DNA of 64,000 nt from Nitrospira sp. GTDB taxonomy: Bacteria; Nitrospirota; Nitrospiria; Nitrospirales; Nitrospiraceae. The number at the start of each line of letters is the position of its first letter. Within the stretch, counting starts at the first letter, position 1. The DNA is taken from contig JANDJI010000006.1 of the NCBI GenBank assembly GCA_024331125.1, positions 62,001-126,000 of the forward strand. The letters run 5' to 3'. Position numbers and translations under genes: made by a program. Below, piece by piece: positions 28,047 to 37,177 of this stretch. Under the pieces are notes generated by a model that was not told the DNA's origin, searched no databases, and worked only from the letters and a program-made list of their open reading frames with translations.

Positions 28047-28817
28047 TCAAGCCACTTCCAGCGCACGGGCGCCGCGATCGCCGGACGCATACGGCTGGAG
28101 ATTCGGGACGAGCATTGGCACCTGCGCCCGATAGGCCTCGTAGGCAGGACCGTGTGCGTCGATCAGATCCCGTTCCTCCCACCGGATGGCGATGAGGATA
28201 TAGGCAGTGGAAGCGATCGCGAAGACCAGGTGGGCTGCCGTCATGGTTGGGGCGGCCCAGAAAGTCAACAACCAGCCCACATAGAGGGGATGGCGTACAT
28301 ATCGGTAGAGGCTGGGCACCGAGAACTTCAGCGGAGTATAGGGTCGCCCCTTCAGATAGAGCCAGACCTGCCGCATGCCGAACAGATCGAAGTGATTGAT
28401 CAGAAACGTCGCCACGAGGATCAAGAGCCAGCCCCCGGCGTAGAGGCCGTAGATCGCTCCGCGGAGCATCGAATCCTCAATCTCCCAGACCGCCATACCC
28501 ATCGGTTGCCAGGCATAAAAGAGCAGGAGCAGGGCCAGGCTGGAGAAGAGCACATAGGTGCTGCGCTCGACCGGCTTGGGGACCAGGCGGGTCCACCACC
28601 GCTTGAATGCCGGTCTGGCCATCACGCTGTGCTGTACGGCGAAGAGGCCCAGGAGGAGCGTATTGATCAGCAGGGCCTGTCCGAACGGCATCATTGCCGT
28701 TCCGTCGATTGTTTTGATCGGGCCGAAATTGCCGATAAAGGCCACACCGTAAAGAAATGTGGCGAGAAACAGGAGATAGCACAGTGTTCCGTAGAGAAAC
28801 GCGACGATCCGATTCAT
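28047..28817 (-). CDS. membrane methyltransferase of the MddA/isoprenylcysteine type
   Basis: Start ATG 28817 is supported by GGAGG eight bases ahead (256 residues; a start further upstream lacks this). Five or six membrane segments are present, and the conserved motif RYVRHPLYVGWLLTFW (about 180-195) and RWEERDL (about 220) are the SAM-binding elements of the ICMT/NnrU-like family. The sequence, especially TMTAAHLVFAIASTAYILIAIRW, resembles methanethiol S-methyltransferase (MddA), which forms dimethylsulfide; I infer that activity from family memory only. It directly follows osmC. Confidence 0.78.
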   Translation of the reverse strand: MNRIVAFLYGTLCYLLFLATFLYGVAFIGNFGPIKTIDGTAMMPFGQALLINTLLLGLFAVQHSVMARPAFKRWWTRLVPKPVERSTYVLFSSLALLLLFYAWQPMGMAVWEIEDSMLRGAIYGLYAGGWLLILVATFLINHFDLFGMRQVWLYLKGRPYTPLKFSVPSLYRYVRHPLYVGWLLTFWAAPTMTAAHLVFAIASTAYILIAIRWEERDLIDAHGPAYEAYRAQVPMLVPNLQPYASGDRGARALEVA

Positions 28818-28878
28818 GGCGATGTCCTCCTTCTTGTTTGGCATTCCGCCTCCGGGTTGCCCGGAGGCGGGAAAACGG

Positions 28879-29448
28879 TTACACGGTTGGATGGTTGACG
28901 ATCGAAATGGAAACCGGAACCGGGTTCGAAATGATGTCGTGGACCGGCGAAAACTTGGTCAGTTCCTTCAGTTGTTCCGCCGTGGCATCCGAGGTGATCG
29001 TGAAGTTCACCCGGACTTCTTTGTAGCCCCGACGGACCTGATCCGACAGGCCCAGAAATCCCTGTAGGTCGAGATCCCCTTCGAGTGTCGATTCGACCGA
29101 CTCAATCCGGATACCTCGTGCCGCTGCATGGTACACCAATGAGGTGGTCAGGCAGGCCGCCAGGGCATGGAGGACATATTCAACAGGGTTTGCACCCTCG
29201 TCGTTTCCGAGCAGGACCGGGGGTTCGCCGGCGTCGAGCACAAAAGGTCTCGAGCGAGTGGTATCCTCTTGACCTGCTGCGTAAAACCCTTGGATGGTGG
29301 AACGATTGTGCCCGCCGTTGATCCAACGATTGGTCGCCCGAAACTGGGATGTGGCCAAACTTGGATTTTGCTGAATGGCCTTCACCGTTTCTCCGAGCCG
29401 ATCGACGTCGACCCCGTTAATGACTTTGCTGATGGTGGCCTGTGACAT
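28879..29448 (-). CDS. OsmC-family organic peroxide reductase
   Basis: Start 29448 with AAGGAGG ahead gives 189 residues beginning MSQATISKVINGVDVD; the longer frame up to 29715 runs through the regulatory region. OsmC-like proteins reduce organic hydroperoxides using a cysteine pair. Here I see ALAACLTTSLVYHAAARG with one Cys (the second catalytic Cys position is shown by this ACL motif), and NDEGANPVEYVLHAL. The first reactive Cys is not obvious in the sequence, so activity is not certain. It is the first gene behind a sigma-54 promoter and belongs to a stress-type locus. Confidence 0.87.
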   Translation of the reverse strand: MSQATISKVINGVDVDRLGETVKAIQQNPSLATSQFRATNRWINGGHNRSTIQGFYAAGQEDTTRSRPFVLDAGEPPVLLGNDEGANPVEYVLHALAACLTTSLVYHAAARGIRIESVESTLEGDLDLQGFLGLSDQVRRGYKEVRVNFTITSDATAEQLKELTKFSPVHDIISNPVPVSISIVNHPTV

Positions 29449-29612
29449 AGTGCATCCTCCTTGTTGTTGATGATGGTGTTGGTTGATGATGAGTTGCCGA
29501 AACATGAGCCGGTCGGCATTCCGGCAGAAATCCGTCCAATTCATCTCGGTGCCGTGTCTGACAACATCTACATGTTCTGTCGTGACTGGATGCTCGATAC
29601 CATGTCGCCAAA

Positions 29613-29628
29613 GCAGTATCGATGCCAG
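29613..29628 (-). promoter_or_regulatory. -24/-12 sigma-54 promoter of osmC
   Basis: On the minus strand the sequence reads CTGGCATCGATACTGC, matching the YTGGCACG-N4-TTGCW consensus with GG and GC ten bases apart (29626-29625 and 29614-29613). Start of transcription should be near 29602, giving an untranslated leader of about 150 bases before osmC. Confidence 0.65.
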
Positions 29629-29694
29629 TGGGAGCCTGATCACAAAGCCAATGAATATCAAATGGTTATGAGAATATTGTGAGAAGGCAGCTAC

Positions 29695-29749
29695 TCGTGA
29701 ACTCTCACGACTCATGAATTCTCATGAGCCGATTCATGAATTTTCGCGA
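29695..29749 (-). promoter_or_regulatory. three tandem inverted repeats: probable enhancer sites
   Basis: Sites: TCGTGA-ACTC-TCACGA (29695-29710), TCATGA-ATTC-TCATGA (29712-29727) and TCATGA-ATTT-TCGCGA (29734-29749). All share the pattern TCRYGA-N4-TCRYGA. They lie about 70-125 bases upstream of the -24 element, the usual place for a sigma-54 activator's binding sites, and directly downstream of the activator gene. Confidence 0.65.
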
Positions 29750-29822
29750 GATCAGGGATGAGTGATGGAGCGCTGGACGTGGAATCAGCAGTGTGGATTA
29801 GTTGAAGAGAGAGAACCGGCGC

Positions 29823-31766
29823 TCAGCTTGGTTTCTGAATCTTCAGCACCTTCATGCGTGAGGAAAGCGTAGACGGGTTCATACTCAGGAGCGAGGCCGC
29901 GCCTTTATCGCCGGAGATTTTCCAGTTAGCCGCTTCCAGTGCGCGAAGAATGTTGGCCCGTTCAAGTTGCTCAAGTTCCTTCGCCGTGCGAATGGCACCG
30001 GGCGAAGTTGGGTCGGATTGAATAGGGGTGGTACTCGATGCGGATGCTTCGGGTAACGCGCGATCCAGGTTCAATCTGCCGTCGGTTGAGGTAATGACGG
30101 CCCGCTCGATCACGTTCTGCAGCTCCCGCACGTTGCCGGGCCAGCCATAGGCCTTGAGCCGCCGTGCACAGTCCGCCGTGAGCGGCGCGATCGAACGACC
30201 CATCTTGGCGGCAAACCGTTGGGCGAAGGCGGAGGCTAGATGCCCCACGTCGTCTCCTCGCTCGCGAAGCGGCGGCAGCCGGATGGGAAAGACGTTCAAT
30301 CGATAGAAAAGGTCCTCGCGGAATTTTCTCTCCCGGACCGCCTTGGCCAGATCGCGGTTCGTCGCGGCCAACACCCGCACGTCCACTTTCCTGGTTGAGG
30401 AACTGCCGACCGGGTCGAACTCACCCTCCTGCAGCACACGGAGCAGTTTGGGCTGCAAATCGAGCGGAAGTTCCCCGATCTCGTCGAGGAAGATGGTGCC
30501 CTTGTCCGCCAGCGCAAAGCGGCCCTCTCTCTTTTTGGTCGCTCCGGTAAAGGAGCCCGCTTCATGGCCGAAGAGTTCGCTCTCGATCAAGGCTGCGGGA
30601 ATGGCGGCGCAATTGACCGTGACCAACGGCCGTTCCCGGCGGGCGCCGGCGGCATGGACTGCGCGAGCCACAAGCTCTTTGCCGGTTCCGGTTTCGCCCG
30701 TGATCAGCACGGTCGCATCGGTCTTCGCAACTTGGGCAATGTCTTGAAGCACGCGCCGAAGCGCGGGACTCTCGCCGAGCAAGGCGCCGTCCTGATGGAG
30801 CACCTCCAATTCTTCCCGCAGCAGTTTCGCCTCGACGGTCAGCAACTGAATTTTTTCCTCTGCTTCCACCCGATCGTGAACATTGCGGAGGATCAATGTG
30901 GTGAATTTCTTCCGATGCAGTTCGAAGCGGGACAGGGTCGCCTCGGCGGGAAATGATTGGCCTCCGGGACAACGAGCGGTGAGCACTCCCGGTATCCATA
31001 ATGATCGCTCTCCTTCTGGGCGGCCGTCCAATTCGCTCGTCAGTGCGATCAGACGCTCGGCGTCATCGGGACGGACGAACCGTCGAAAATCCTGACCGAC
31101 CATCCTCTCCGCTCGGCATTGAAAAGCTTTTTCGGCCGCCGGATTCACACGCGTGATGCGGAACTGATGGTCCAGCTCAATAATCGCGTCCATTGCGCTT
31201 GAGAGCAACCGGCCGACTTTTTCCTCCCGCTCGCGGACCTCGGCTTCCGCCCGCATCCGCCGCAATTCCGCCGCCGCGCGCGCAGCGAAGATCTGGAATA
31301 TCGCGTGAACCCGCGGCTCCTCCGGAATCGGCCGGCGATCGATCACGGCCATGTGCCCCAGGATCTGGCCGTCCATATCCTGAAGCGGCACGCCCATGTA
31401 GCTGACGATCTCTCCGGCCTTCAATTCTTCATCGTGGGGAAAAATTTCAAAAACCCGATCCGGGAAATGCACCAGTTTGGCCGTATCGATCACGCGTTCA
31501 CAGGGCGTTCCCGCGATATCCACGGCATAGTCTTGAACCCATTGGCCGTCCAGCCAGAACGCAAGGGCGCGGAGCCGCCGCAGTTCTGAAAAATACTCTG
31601 TCACCCAGGCGCCGTGCGTGCCGAGGACTTTGGCCAAGTTTTGCACCAACGCCTCAAAAAACCGCTGTCCTGTTTCCGTGGCGGTGCCTTCGAGAATCGC
31701 GCGCAAGGCCACGTCGGTTTCAAGATTTTGCAGGGGATTGGATGGATCAGACGATTGAATATCCAT
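29823..31766 (-). CDS. GAF-PAS-AAA+-Fis sigma-54 activator
   Basis: The 647-residue protein has a GAF-like sensor (about 20-175), a PAS domain (about 190-310), the sigma-54 AAA+ module (about 335-570; Walker A GETGTGKE, and Walker B FLDEIGEL) and a Fis-type helix-turn-helix at the end. The sigma-54 contact loop reads GSFTGAT instead of the usual GAFTGA, a known functional variant position that should be checked. There is no receiver domain, so it senses a ligand directly. It is transcribed toward osmC, and the three inverted repeats lie in between, so it probably controls that locus. Confidence 0.92.
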   Translation of the reverse strand: MDIQSSDPSNPLQNLETDVALRAILEGTATETGQRFFEALVQNLAKVLGTHGAWVTEYFSELRRLRALAFWLDGQWVQDYAVDIAGTPCERVIDTAKLVHFPDRVFEIFPHDEELKAGEIVSYMGVPLQDMDGQILGHMAVIDRRPIPEEPRVHAIFQIFAARAAAELRRMRAEAEVREREEKVGRLLSSAMDAIIELDHQFRITRVNPAAEKAFQCRAERMVGQDFRRFVRPDDAERLIALTSELDGRPEGERSLWIPGVLTARCPGGQSFPAEATLSRFELHRKKFTTLILRNVHDRVEAEEKIQLLTVEAKLLREELEVLHQDGALLGESPALRRVLQDIAQVAKTDATVLITGETGTGKELVARAVHAAGARRERPLVTVNCAAIPAALIESELFGHEAGSFTGATKKREGRFALADKGTIFLDEIGELPLDLQPKLLRVLQEGEFDPVGSSSTRKVDVRVLAATNRDLAKAVRERKFREDLFYRLNVFPIRLPPLRERGDDVGHLASAFAQRFAAKMGRSIAPLTADCARRLKAYGWPGNVRELQNVIERAVITSTDGRLNLDRALPEASASSTTPIQSDPTSPGAIRTAKELEQLERANILRALEAANWKISGDKGAASLLSMNPSTLSSRMKVLKIQKPS

Positions 31767-31870
31767 CCATCACAGTATGAGACGAGACAAACCATCGTTG
31801 CAAGAGACACGTGTCCCCGTCGGTAACTCTATCGTGAGAATGAAACTGATCGTGCTACACTCCATCGGGC

Positions 31871-32335
31871 ATGTTCGACGTCATTCTCTATCAACCCGAG
31901 ATCCCGCCCAACACCGGCAACATCATTCGGCTGTGCGCCAACACCGGGGCACGGCTGCACCTCGTGAAACCGCTGGGGTTTTCTCTTGAACACAAGCAGT
32001 TGGTGCGAGCCGGATTGGATTACCATGAATTCGCCGCCCTCACCGTCTACGGCAATTGGACCGAATGCGCGGACCGTTTCAAGGATCGCCGCATATTCGC
32101 CCTCTCAACAAAAGGGAGTCAACGTTACGACCAAATCATCTATGCCGAAGGAGACGTCTTTCTGTTCGGCCCAGAAACGCGCGGGTTGCCGGTCTGGCTG
32201 CTCGAATCGTTTCCGGAAGAACGGCGCCTGCGCCTGCCGATGCTCCCGGAGAGCCGCAGCCTAAATCTGTCCAATGCCGTGGCGGTCGTGGTGTATGAGG
32301 CCTGGCGGCAAAGGGGGTTTCTCAATGGGTGGTAG
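31871..32335 (+). CDS. trmL: tRNA (cytidine(34)-2'-O)-methyltransferase TrmL
   Basis: The 154-residue SPOUT enzyme methylates the wobble base of tRNA-Leu. It shows [36 protein letters not shown] and [17 protein letters not shown], the signature of the trefoil-knot SAM site. Length is usual. It is read divergently from the sigma-54 activator. Confidence 0.95.
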   Translation: MFDVILYQPEIPPNTGNIIRLCANTGARLHLVKPLGFSLEHKQLVRAGLDYHEFAALTVYGNWTECADRFKDRRIFALSTKGSQRYDQIIYAEGDVFLFGPETRGLPVWLLESFPEERRLRLPMLPESRSLNLSNAVAVVVYEAWRQRGFLNGW

Positions 32336-32346
32336 CACACAGGGCG

Positions 32347-32382
32347 TCTCTTTTCCTTTCTCTTTTCCTTTCTCTTTTCCTT
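32347..32382 (+). repeat. three perfect copies of a 12-bp pyrimidine repeat
   Basis: TCTCTTTTCCTT occurs three times head to tail between trmL and galE. It is pyrimidine-only on this strand and lies ahead of the galE promoter region. Copy number may vary. Confidence 0.8.
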
Positions 32383-32461
32383 TCCTTGACGCTCATGATG
32401 GATCTGTTACCCTCATCGGCACGGAGCGAGAACGACTTCTCAAACCACCCGGAGGACAAAC

Positions 32462-33487
32462 ATGATTCTGGTCACGGGCGGCGCCGGGTATATCGGATCG
32501 CACACATGCGTTGAACTGCTCCAGGCCGGCTACGATGTGACCGTGTTTGACAATTTCAGCAACAGCCATCCAGAAGCACTAGAGCGTGTGCGACGGATCA
32601 CGGGAAAGTCGCTGCGTTCGATCCACGGCGACGTCCGAGATCGGGCGGCCCTGGTGACGGCCCTGCGCGAGAGCGGTGCCCAAGCGGTGATTCACTTTGC
32701 CGGTCTCAAGGCAGTGGGTGAATCGGTCGAGCGGCCGCTCGCCTACTACGACAACAACGTCGCGGGCTCGCTTCGTTTGCTGGAAGCAATGGCAACAGTT
32801 GGCGTTAAGACGCTGGTGTTCAGTTCCTCCGCAACGGTGTACGGTAATCCCCAACAATTGCCGCTGACGGAAGATCATCCCCTCTCCGCCACCAATCCCT
32901 ACGGCCAGACCAAACTCACCATCGAACACATGCTGCGGGACCTTCAGCGAGGGGATGGAGCTTGGCGCATCGCGATTCTTCGCTATTTCAATCCGGTCGG
33001 CGCTCATGACAGCGGCTTGATCGGCGAAGATCCCCGCGGCATCCCGAACAACCTGATGCCCTTCGTGGCACAGGTTGCCATCGGCCGCCGCCCGCATCTC
33101 AATGTCTTCGGTAACGACTATCCTACGCTGGATGGCACTGGCATCCGCGATTACATTCACATCGTGGATCTGGCCATCGGTCACCTCAAGGCACTGGAAG
33201 CGCTCAATCATTGGAGCGATCGCGCGGAATGCCTCACCGTGAACTTGGGGACCGGCAAGGGATACAGTGTATTGGAGATCGTACGAGCGTTCGAAACTGC
33301 CAGCGGGCGATCCATCCCGTATAAGATTGCTCCTCGCCGTCCCGGCGACGTGGCGGCATGTTATGCCGACCCAGCCAAGGCAGCCACTCTGCTTGGATGG
33401 AAAGCCGAACGGTCCCTCGCCGACATGTGCGCCGATGTCTGGCGCTGGCAGCGGCTGAACCCGCAGGGATATCAGTCGTCGGCTTGA
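32462..33487 (+). CDS. galE: UDP-glucose 4-epimerase
   Basis: The 341-residue SDR enzyme interconverts UDP-glucose and UDP-galactose for surface polysaccharides. It has the NAD-binding [21 protein letters not shown], the catalytic YGQTK (Tyr-x3-Lys) and the [10 protein letters not shown] motif. GGAGG lies ahead of the ATG. It stands alone with trmL upstream and the molybdenum regulator downstream. Confidence 0.96.
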   Translation: MILVTGGAGYIGSHTCVELLQAGYDVTVFDNFSNSHPEALERVRRITGKSLRSIHGDVRDRAALVTALRESGAQAVIHFAGLKAVGESVERPLAYYDNNVAGSLRLLEAMATVGVKTLVFSSSATVYGNPQQLPLTEDHPLSATNPYGQTKLTIEHMLRDLQRGDGAWRIAILRYFNPVGAHDSGLIGEDPRGIPNNLMPFVAQVAIGRRPHLNVFGNDYPTLDGTGIRDYIHIVDLAIGHLKALEALNHWSDRAECLTVNLGTGKGYSVLEIVRAFETASGRSIPYKIAPRRPGDVAACYADPAKAATLLGWKAERSLADMCADVWRWQRLNPQGYQSSA

Positions 33488-33793
33488 AGCGTTGCATCAA
33501 CACCTCCACCTCTTCTCGCGCTTTCCGTGGCGGACGCTTCCTCGTGCTTCTGCCCAGGCGCGACCATTTCCATCAGGCCGACCACTCCCTCGTCCCGCTA
33601 AGATGTCCCTCTGACAATCCTTAATGCCCTTAATGCCGAACCGCCGACCAACTCAAGGCATGCATCGTCTCTGCTGCAATCTGCCACCAACAAGGATCGC
33701 ACAGAGATTTTCTCTCCGACATCCGGTTTCGCGTACAAAGATCAGATTCGACCGATCATCATTGGTGAAGCATAAAAATGGAGGCCATTATCC
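33488..33793. other. intergenic region after galE
   Basis: I see no gene or clear RNA in it. Its right end leads to the promoter of the next regulator. A CCTTAATG direct repeat near 33620 is minor. Confidence 0.4.
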
Positions 33794-33822
33794 TTGACAA
33801 ATGACATGTTTACTTGCTACAT
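33794..33822 (+). promoter_or_regulatory. promoter giving a near-leaderless transcript of the HTH/molybdate regulator
   Basis: TTGACA at 33794-33799 and CTACAT at 33817-33822 are 17 bases apart. Transcription would start near 33829, within about three bases of the ATG at 33832. Confidence 0.55.
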
Positions 33823-33831
33823 ACGCGGACC

Positions 33832-35004
33832 ATGCGACACATCGATCAAGCGACTGATTCTCCGCTCCCTGTTGCAAACCATTTAAAATCCTTCCGTTTG
33901 CGGAAGGGATTCTCCCAATCCGAATTGGCCGCCCGAGCCGGGATCACCAGGCAAGCCATCTCGGCGATCGAATCTAATCAGTACCTGCCGGCCACCGGCG
34001 TGGCGCTCCAATTGGCGTCTGTGCTGGGCTGTCGTGTCGAGGATTTGTTTTCCCTGGTTCCGGCAGAAGAGACGATCGAGGGAACGATAGTGGGTCACGT
34101 GCCCGTGAACAGCACGTCACACGCGCCGATTCGTGTCAAGGTATCGGTGGTGGGCAAACGGGTGGTCGTCCGGCCCGTCGAGAATTTGGGCGAGCTGCTT
34201 CCCTACACGGTCTCGGCAGACGGCTATGTGAAATCGCCTCCATCCGGCACTTCAGTACGTGTCATGTTGGCGCGAGACCGGCGCGCCATCGAACAGGAAA
34301 TTTCGGTGGCGGGCTGTGATCCGGCCATTTTTCTGGCCGGCGAATATCTCCGGCGCCAGAAAGACTCCGCCTCCGTCGTCGGATGGACGATGGGAAGCAG
34401 AGCGGCGCTTCAAGCCTTGGAGCGTCGCGAAGTCCACGTGGCCGGGATTCATCTCTACGATCCGGCGACCGGCGAATCCAATCTACCGTTCTTACGACGC
34501 TGGCTCAAAGGATCCGGCTATGACGTGATCACCTTCGCCACGTGGGAAGAAGGGCTCTTGGTTCGCCCCGGCAACCCCAAATCCATCCGGACGGTTGCTG
34601 ATTTGGCCGAGTCGGCCGTGACATTGGTCAATCGTGAAGAAGGTTCCGGCGCCCGATTGCTGCTGGATCAACGATTGCAGGCGGCCGATATCGAGCCTAG
34701 TCTGGTTCGTGGTTATGATTGCATCGTGCGCTCTCATTTCGAGGTCGCGCGCGCCATCGCCACCCATCAGGCCGACGTGGGAATCGGCATTCTCTCCGCC
34801 GCTCGGCAGTTCGGACTCGACTTCATTCCCCTCCAAACAGCTCGCTATGATCTGGTCGTACCGAAGCCCTATTTGAAGTCTCATCCGGCCTTGAACCATC
34901 TGTTCGACACCTTAGCCACCAAGGCCTTTCGCAACGAGATCGAAGCCTTGGGAGGATACGACACCACCGATACCGGAAAGCTCCAATGTCTCCGATCCGT
35001 CTGA
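33832..35004 (+). CDS. XRE-type regulator with a molybdate-binding-protein-like domain
   Basis: The 390-residue protein starts at ATG 33832 (a TTG 18 bases upstream lies inside the promoter). An XRE helix-turn-helix (about 15-70, QSELAARAGITRQAISAIES) is followed by a region like the periplasmic molybdate-binding protein family (about 120-380; GSRAALQALERREVHVAGIH, VNREEGSGARLLLDQRL, and HQADVGIGI). Such HTH-plus-PBP fusions (COG1910 type) regulate molybdate genes in response to molybdate or a cofactor. It is followed directly by the outer-membrane barrel and modABC, which are its likely targets. Confidence 0.8.
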   Translation: MRHIDQATDSPLPVANHLKSFRLRKGFSQSELAARAGITRQAISAIESNQYLPATGVALQLASVLGCRVEDLFSLVPAEETIEGTIVGHVPVNSTSHAPIRVKVSVVGKRVVVRPVENLGELLPYTVSADGYVKSPPSGTSVRVMLARDRRAIEQEISVAGCDPAIFLAGEYLRRQKDSASVVGWTMGSRAALQALERREVHVAGIHLYDPATGESNLPFLRRWLKGSGYDVITFATWEEGLLVRPGNPKSIRTVADLAESAVTLVNREEGSGARLLLDQRLQAADIEPSLVRGYDCIVRSHFEVARAIATHQADVGIGILSAARQFGLDFIPLQTARYDLVVPKPYLKSHPALNHLFDTLATKAFRNEIEALGGYDTTDTGKLQCLRSV

Positions 35005-35069
35005 CATAGACAGACCCTTGTCGATAGTTGAATTGAAGACTGAAATGCTGAAAGGAGAGCTGCCACACC

Positions 35070-36680
35070 ATGAAAGGTATGAAAGGATGGGCTCGAATCG
35101 CATCCATTGGAATATCGGGCACGCTCGCCATCGTGATGATGTCGGTACCGACCATTGTGGGTGCGCAAACTCCGGCGCCACCCCCCGAGTCCCCTTCCCC
35201 ATCAGCAAGTGAATCATCTTCCCCAGCCCAAAAAGAACGGCCATTGGGGTACTCCGATCTTCTGCTGAACGTCAGGGAACTCGAACAAGAAATCGAACAC
35301 GAGATCGAGGAAATCATCCACACGGCTGATGAGAAACGGAAACCGGGCAAACGAACGGAACCGGCCGACGACGTCCTCACCCAAATTCGAGAGCATGAAT
35401 GGTCACGATATGTGAAAACCCTGTTGACCATGCCCGACTGGGTGGACCTGGGATTTGAGAACCGCACCAGGTTCGAATCGTACGACCACCCCGTCAACAG
35501 AAGCGCGGCGGTCGGAGGAGGCCGCACTGATGCCCAAATCGCCCTCCGTTCCCGCCTGCGGACTCAACTGGGCGGCAATGGCCCTTTGAGAATATTGTTC
35601 GAGGGACAGGATGCCCGATCGTTCTTGGATGGCGACCCCGGAGATTTTCGCAATACGACGACTGTCAACGAATTCGACGTGCTGCAATTGTTCGGATCAA
35701 TCACCGCGCGCAATCTGTTCGGTACCGGCTTGCGGACCGATATCCATGTCGGACGCATGACGCTCGACTTCGGCCGCCGCCGCCTCGTCGCACGAAACGA
35801 CTACCGCAACACCACGAACGCGTTCGATGGCGTGCATTGGTATCTCGACAAAGACGGCGCGTGGCGGCTGAGGGCATTTTTCACCGAACCGGTCACCCGC
35901 TTTTTGGACAGAGCCGACAGCGCAAACCATAAAAACACGTTTTGGGGCGTCTATGCCGAGAGTCGCTATTTTCCATGGCTCAAGGCAGACGTCTATTATC
36001 TGGGGTTGAACGACCGACGAGTCCCCAATGTGAACGAACACCGCACTTATTCGACCATTGGATTCCGCCTCTTTAAAGATGACAAGCCGGGCGAACTTGA
36101 TTACGAGTTGGAAAGCACCTATCAGTTCGGCACCAGGGGACGAGAAGATCACTTTGCGTACTTTCAGCACCTGGATTTGGGCTATACATTCGACCTACCT
36201 TGGAAGCCCAGGCTTGTCTTGCACAGCGATTATGCCAGCGGAGACGGCGACCCCACCGATGGCAAGAGCCGACGGTTTGATACCCTGTTCGGAGCTCGTC
36301 GATTCGAGTACATGCCGACCGGCATTGTCGGGCCCTTTTTCCGCACCAATCTCACCGGCGGTGGCTGGCGTGTCATTGTGACGCCGGCGAAAGGCTGGAT
36401 CCTCCAAATCAAGCAGCGATTCTGGTATTTAGCCGAAAGCAGAGATTTTTTTGGAAGTTCCGGTTTGCGAGATACTACCGGAGGCGCAGGAAGAAGCTTG
36501 GGACATGACCTGGAGCTCCGTGCCCAGTGGTTCATCTCCAACAATTTGGACTTCGACGTCGGCTGGTGGCATTGGTTCAAGGGGTCGTACTTCGACCGGC
36601 TTCCCTCCACGGCCGGCCTTCCGCCCGGCGGGGAGAAGGACACGGATTATTTCTTCTTTCAGATGCGCGTCAGAATGTAA
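35070..36680 (+). CDS. alginate-export-type outer-membrane beta-barrel (possible anion porin)
   Basis: The 536-residue protein has a signal peptide (ending VGAQ, about residue 32), a linker rich in Pro/Ser with an acidic coiled coil (about 55-95), and a barrel with strong alternating aromatic strands (about 130-536) ending FFQMRVRM. This is the alginate_exp (PF13372-like) type barrel. Position between the molybdate-sensing regulator and modA suggests it lets molybdate or tungstate across the outer membrane, which I infer from context only. AGGAG precedes the ATG. Confidence 0.75.
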   Translation: MKGMKGWARIASIGISGTLAIVMMSVPTIVGAQTPAPPPESPSPSASESSSPAQKERPLGYSDLLLNVRELEQEIEHEIEEIIHTADEKRKPGKRTEPADDVLTQIREHEWSRYVKTLLTMPDWVDLGFENRTRFESYDHPVNRSAAVGGGRTDAQIALRSRLRTQLGGNGPLRILFEGQDARSFLDGDPGDFRNTTTVNEFDVLQLFGSITARNLFGTGLRTDIHVGRMTLDFGRRRLVARNDYRNTTNAFDGVHWYLDKDGAWRLRAFFTEPVTRFLDRADSANHKNTFWGVYAESRYFPWLKADVYYLGLNDRRVPNVNEHRTYSTIGFRLFKDDKPGELDYELESTYQFGTRGREDHFAYFQHLDLGYTFDLPWKPRLVLHSDYASGDGDPTDGKSRRFDTLFGARRFEYMPTGIVGPFFRTNLTGGGWRVIVTPAKGWILQIKQRFWYLAESRDFFGSSGLRDTTGGAGRSLGHDLELRAQWFISNNLDFDVGWWHWFKGSYFDRLPSTAGLPPGGEKDTDYFFFQMRVRM

Positions 36681-36732
36681 CAACCTACCGGACACGCCGA
36701 TTCTTGGAAAAAACGGAGCTCGATGGACGCAG

Positions 36733-37017
36733 AAGGATCTCCGATAACTGCACGCAGAGTCGAGTCATTTCGCGGCCATCATGCTGACGCTGACAATGTA
36801 CGATGAGTCCTGGATCTTGCGAAGCAGAGGACCTGTCGTCGGCGCAACCGTCCTTCCGCAAACATGGGAGACCGTGAACATCGTGATCGCTCCGGAAGCC
36901 GTCCGGATCATTCGTTGGGATCGGAAAACGGACTCTCCATGGTTTGAAGAGAGAGCCTCTGTCAGAAATGGTGGCGACGCGCCGGTTGAGCCGATCGCCG
37001 CCATCACTGATGGTTGA
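36733..37017 (+). pseudogene. fragment of a TOBE/Mop-like protein
   Basis: An open frame carries a stretch (RGPVVGATVLPQTWETVNI) that aligns with the end of the TOBE-like gene at 40064-40627 (MMPIVGAVHGPRTWDSVNV) and ends in a short unrelated tail. The N-terminal two thirds have no counterpart here, and a stop lies just upstream. It is probably a remnant of an older copy of that gene. Confidence 0.5.
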
Positions 37018-37177
37018 ATCGAGGCTCAAGGGCGAACGGCCGACGAGAGGGCTTCGCCGGTCCTGACAACGACGGCCGACCACGGCCTATCGTATCGAGG
37101 ATGGGGTGTCGGTCCGGCACCATCGTGAAACATTTGTCTGATTACTTTTCAGAACAACACGAAGAGGAGTAGCAATC

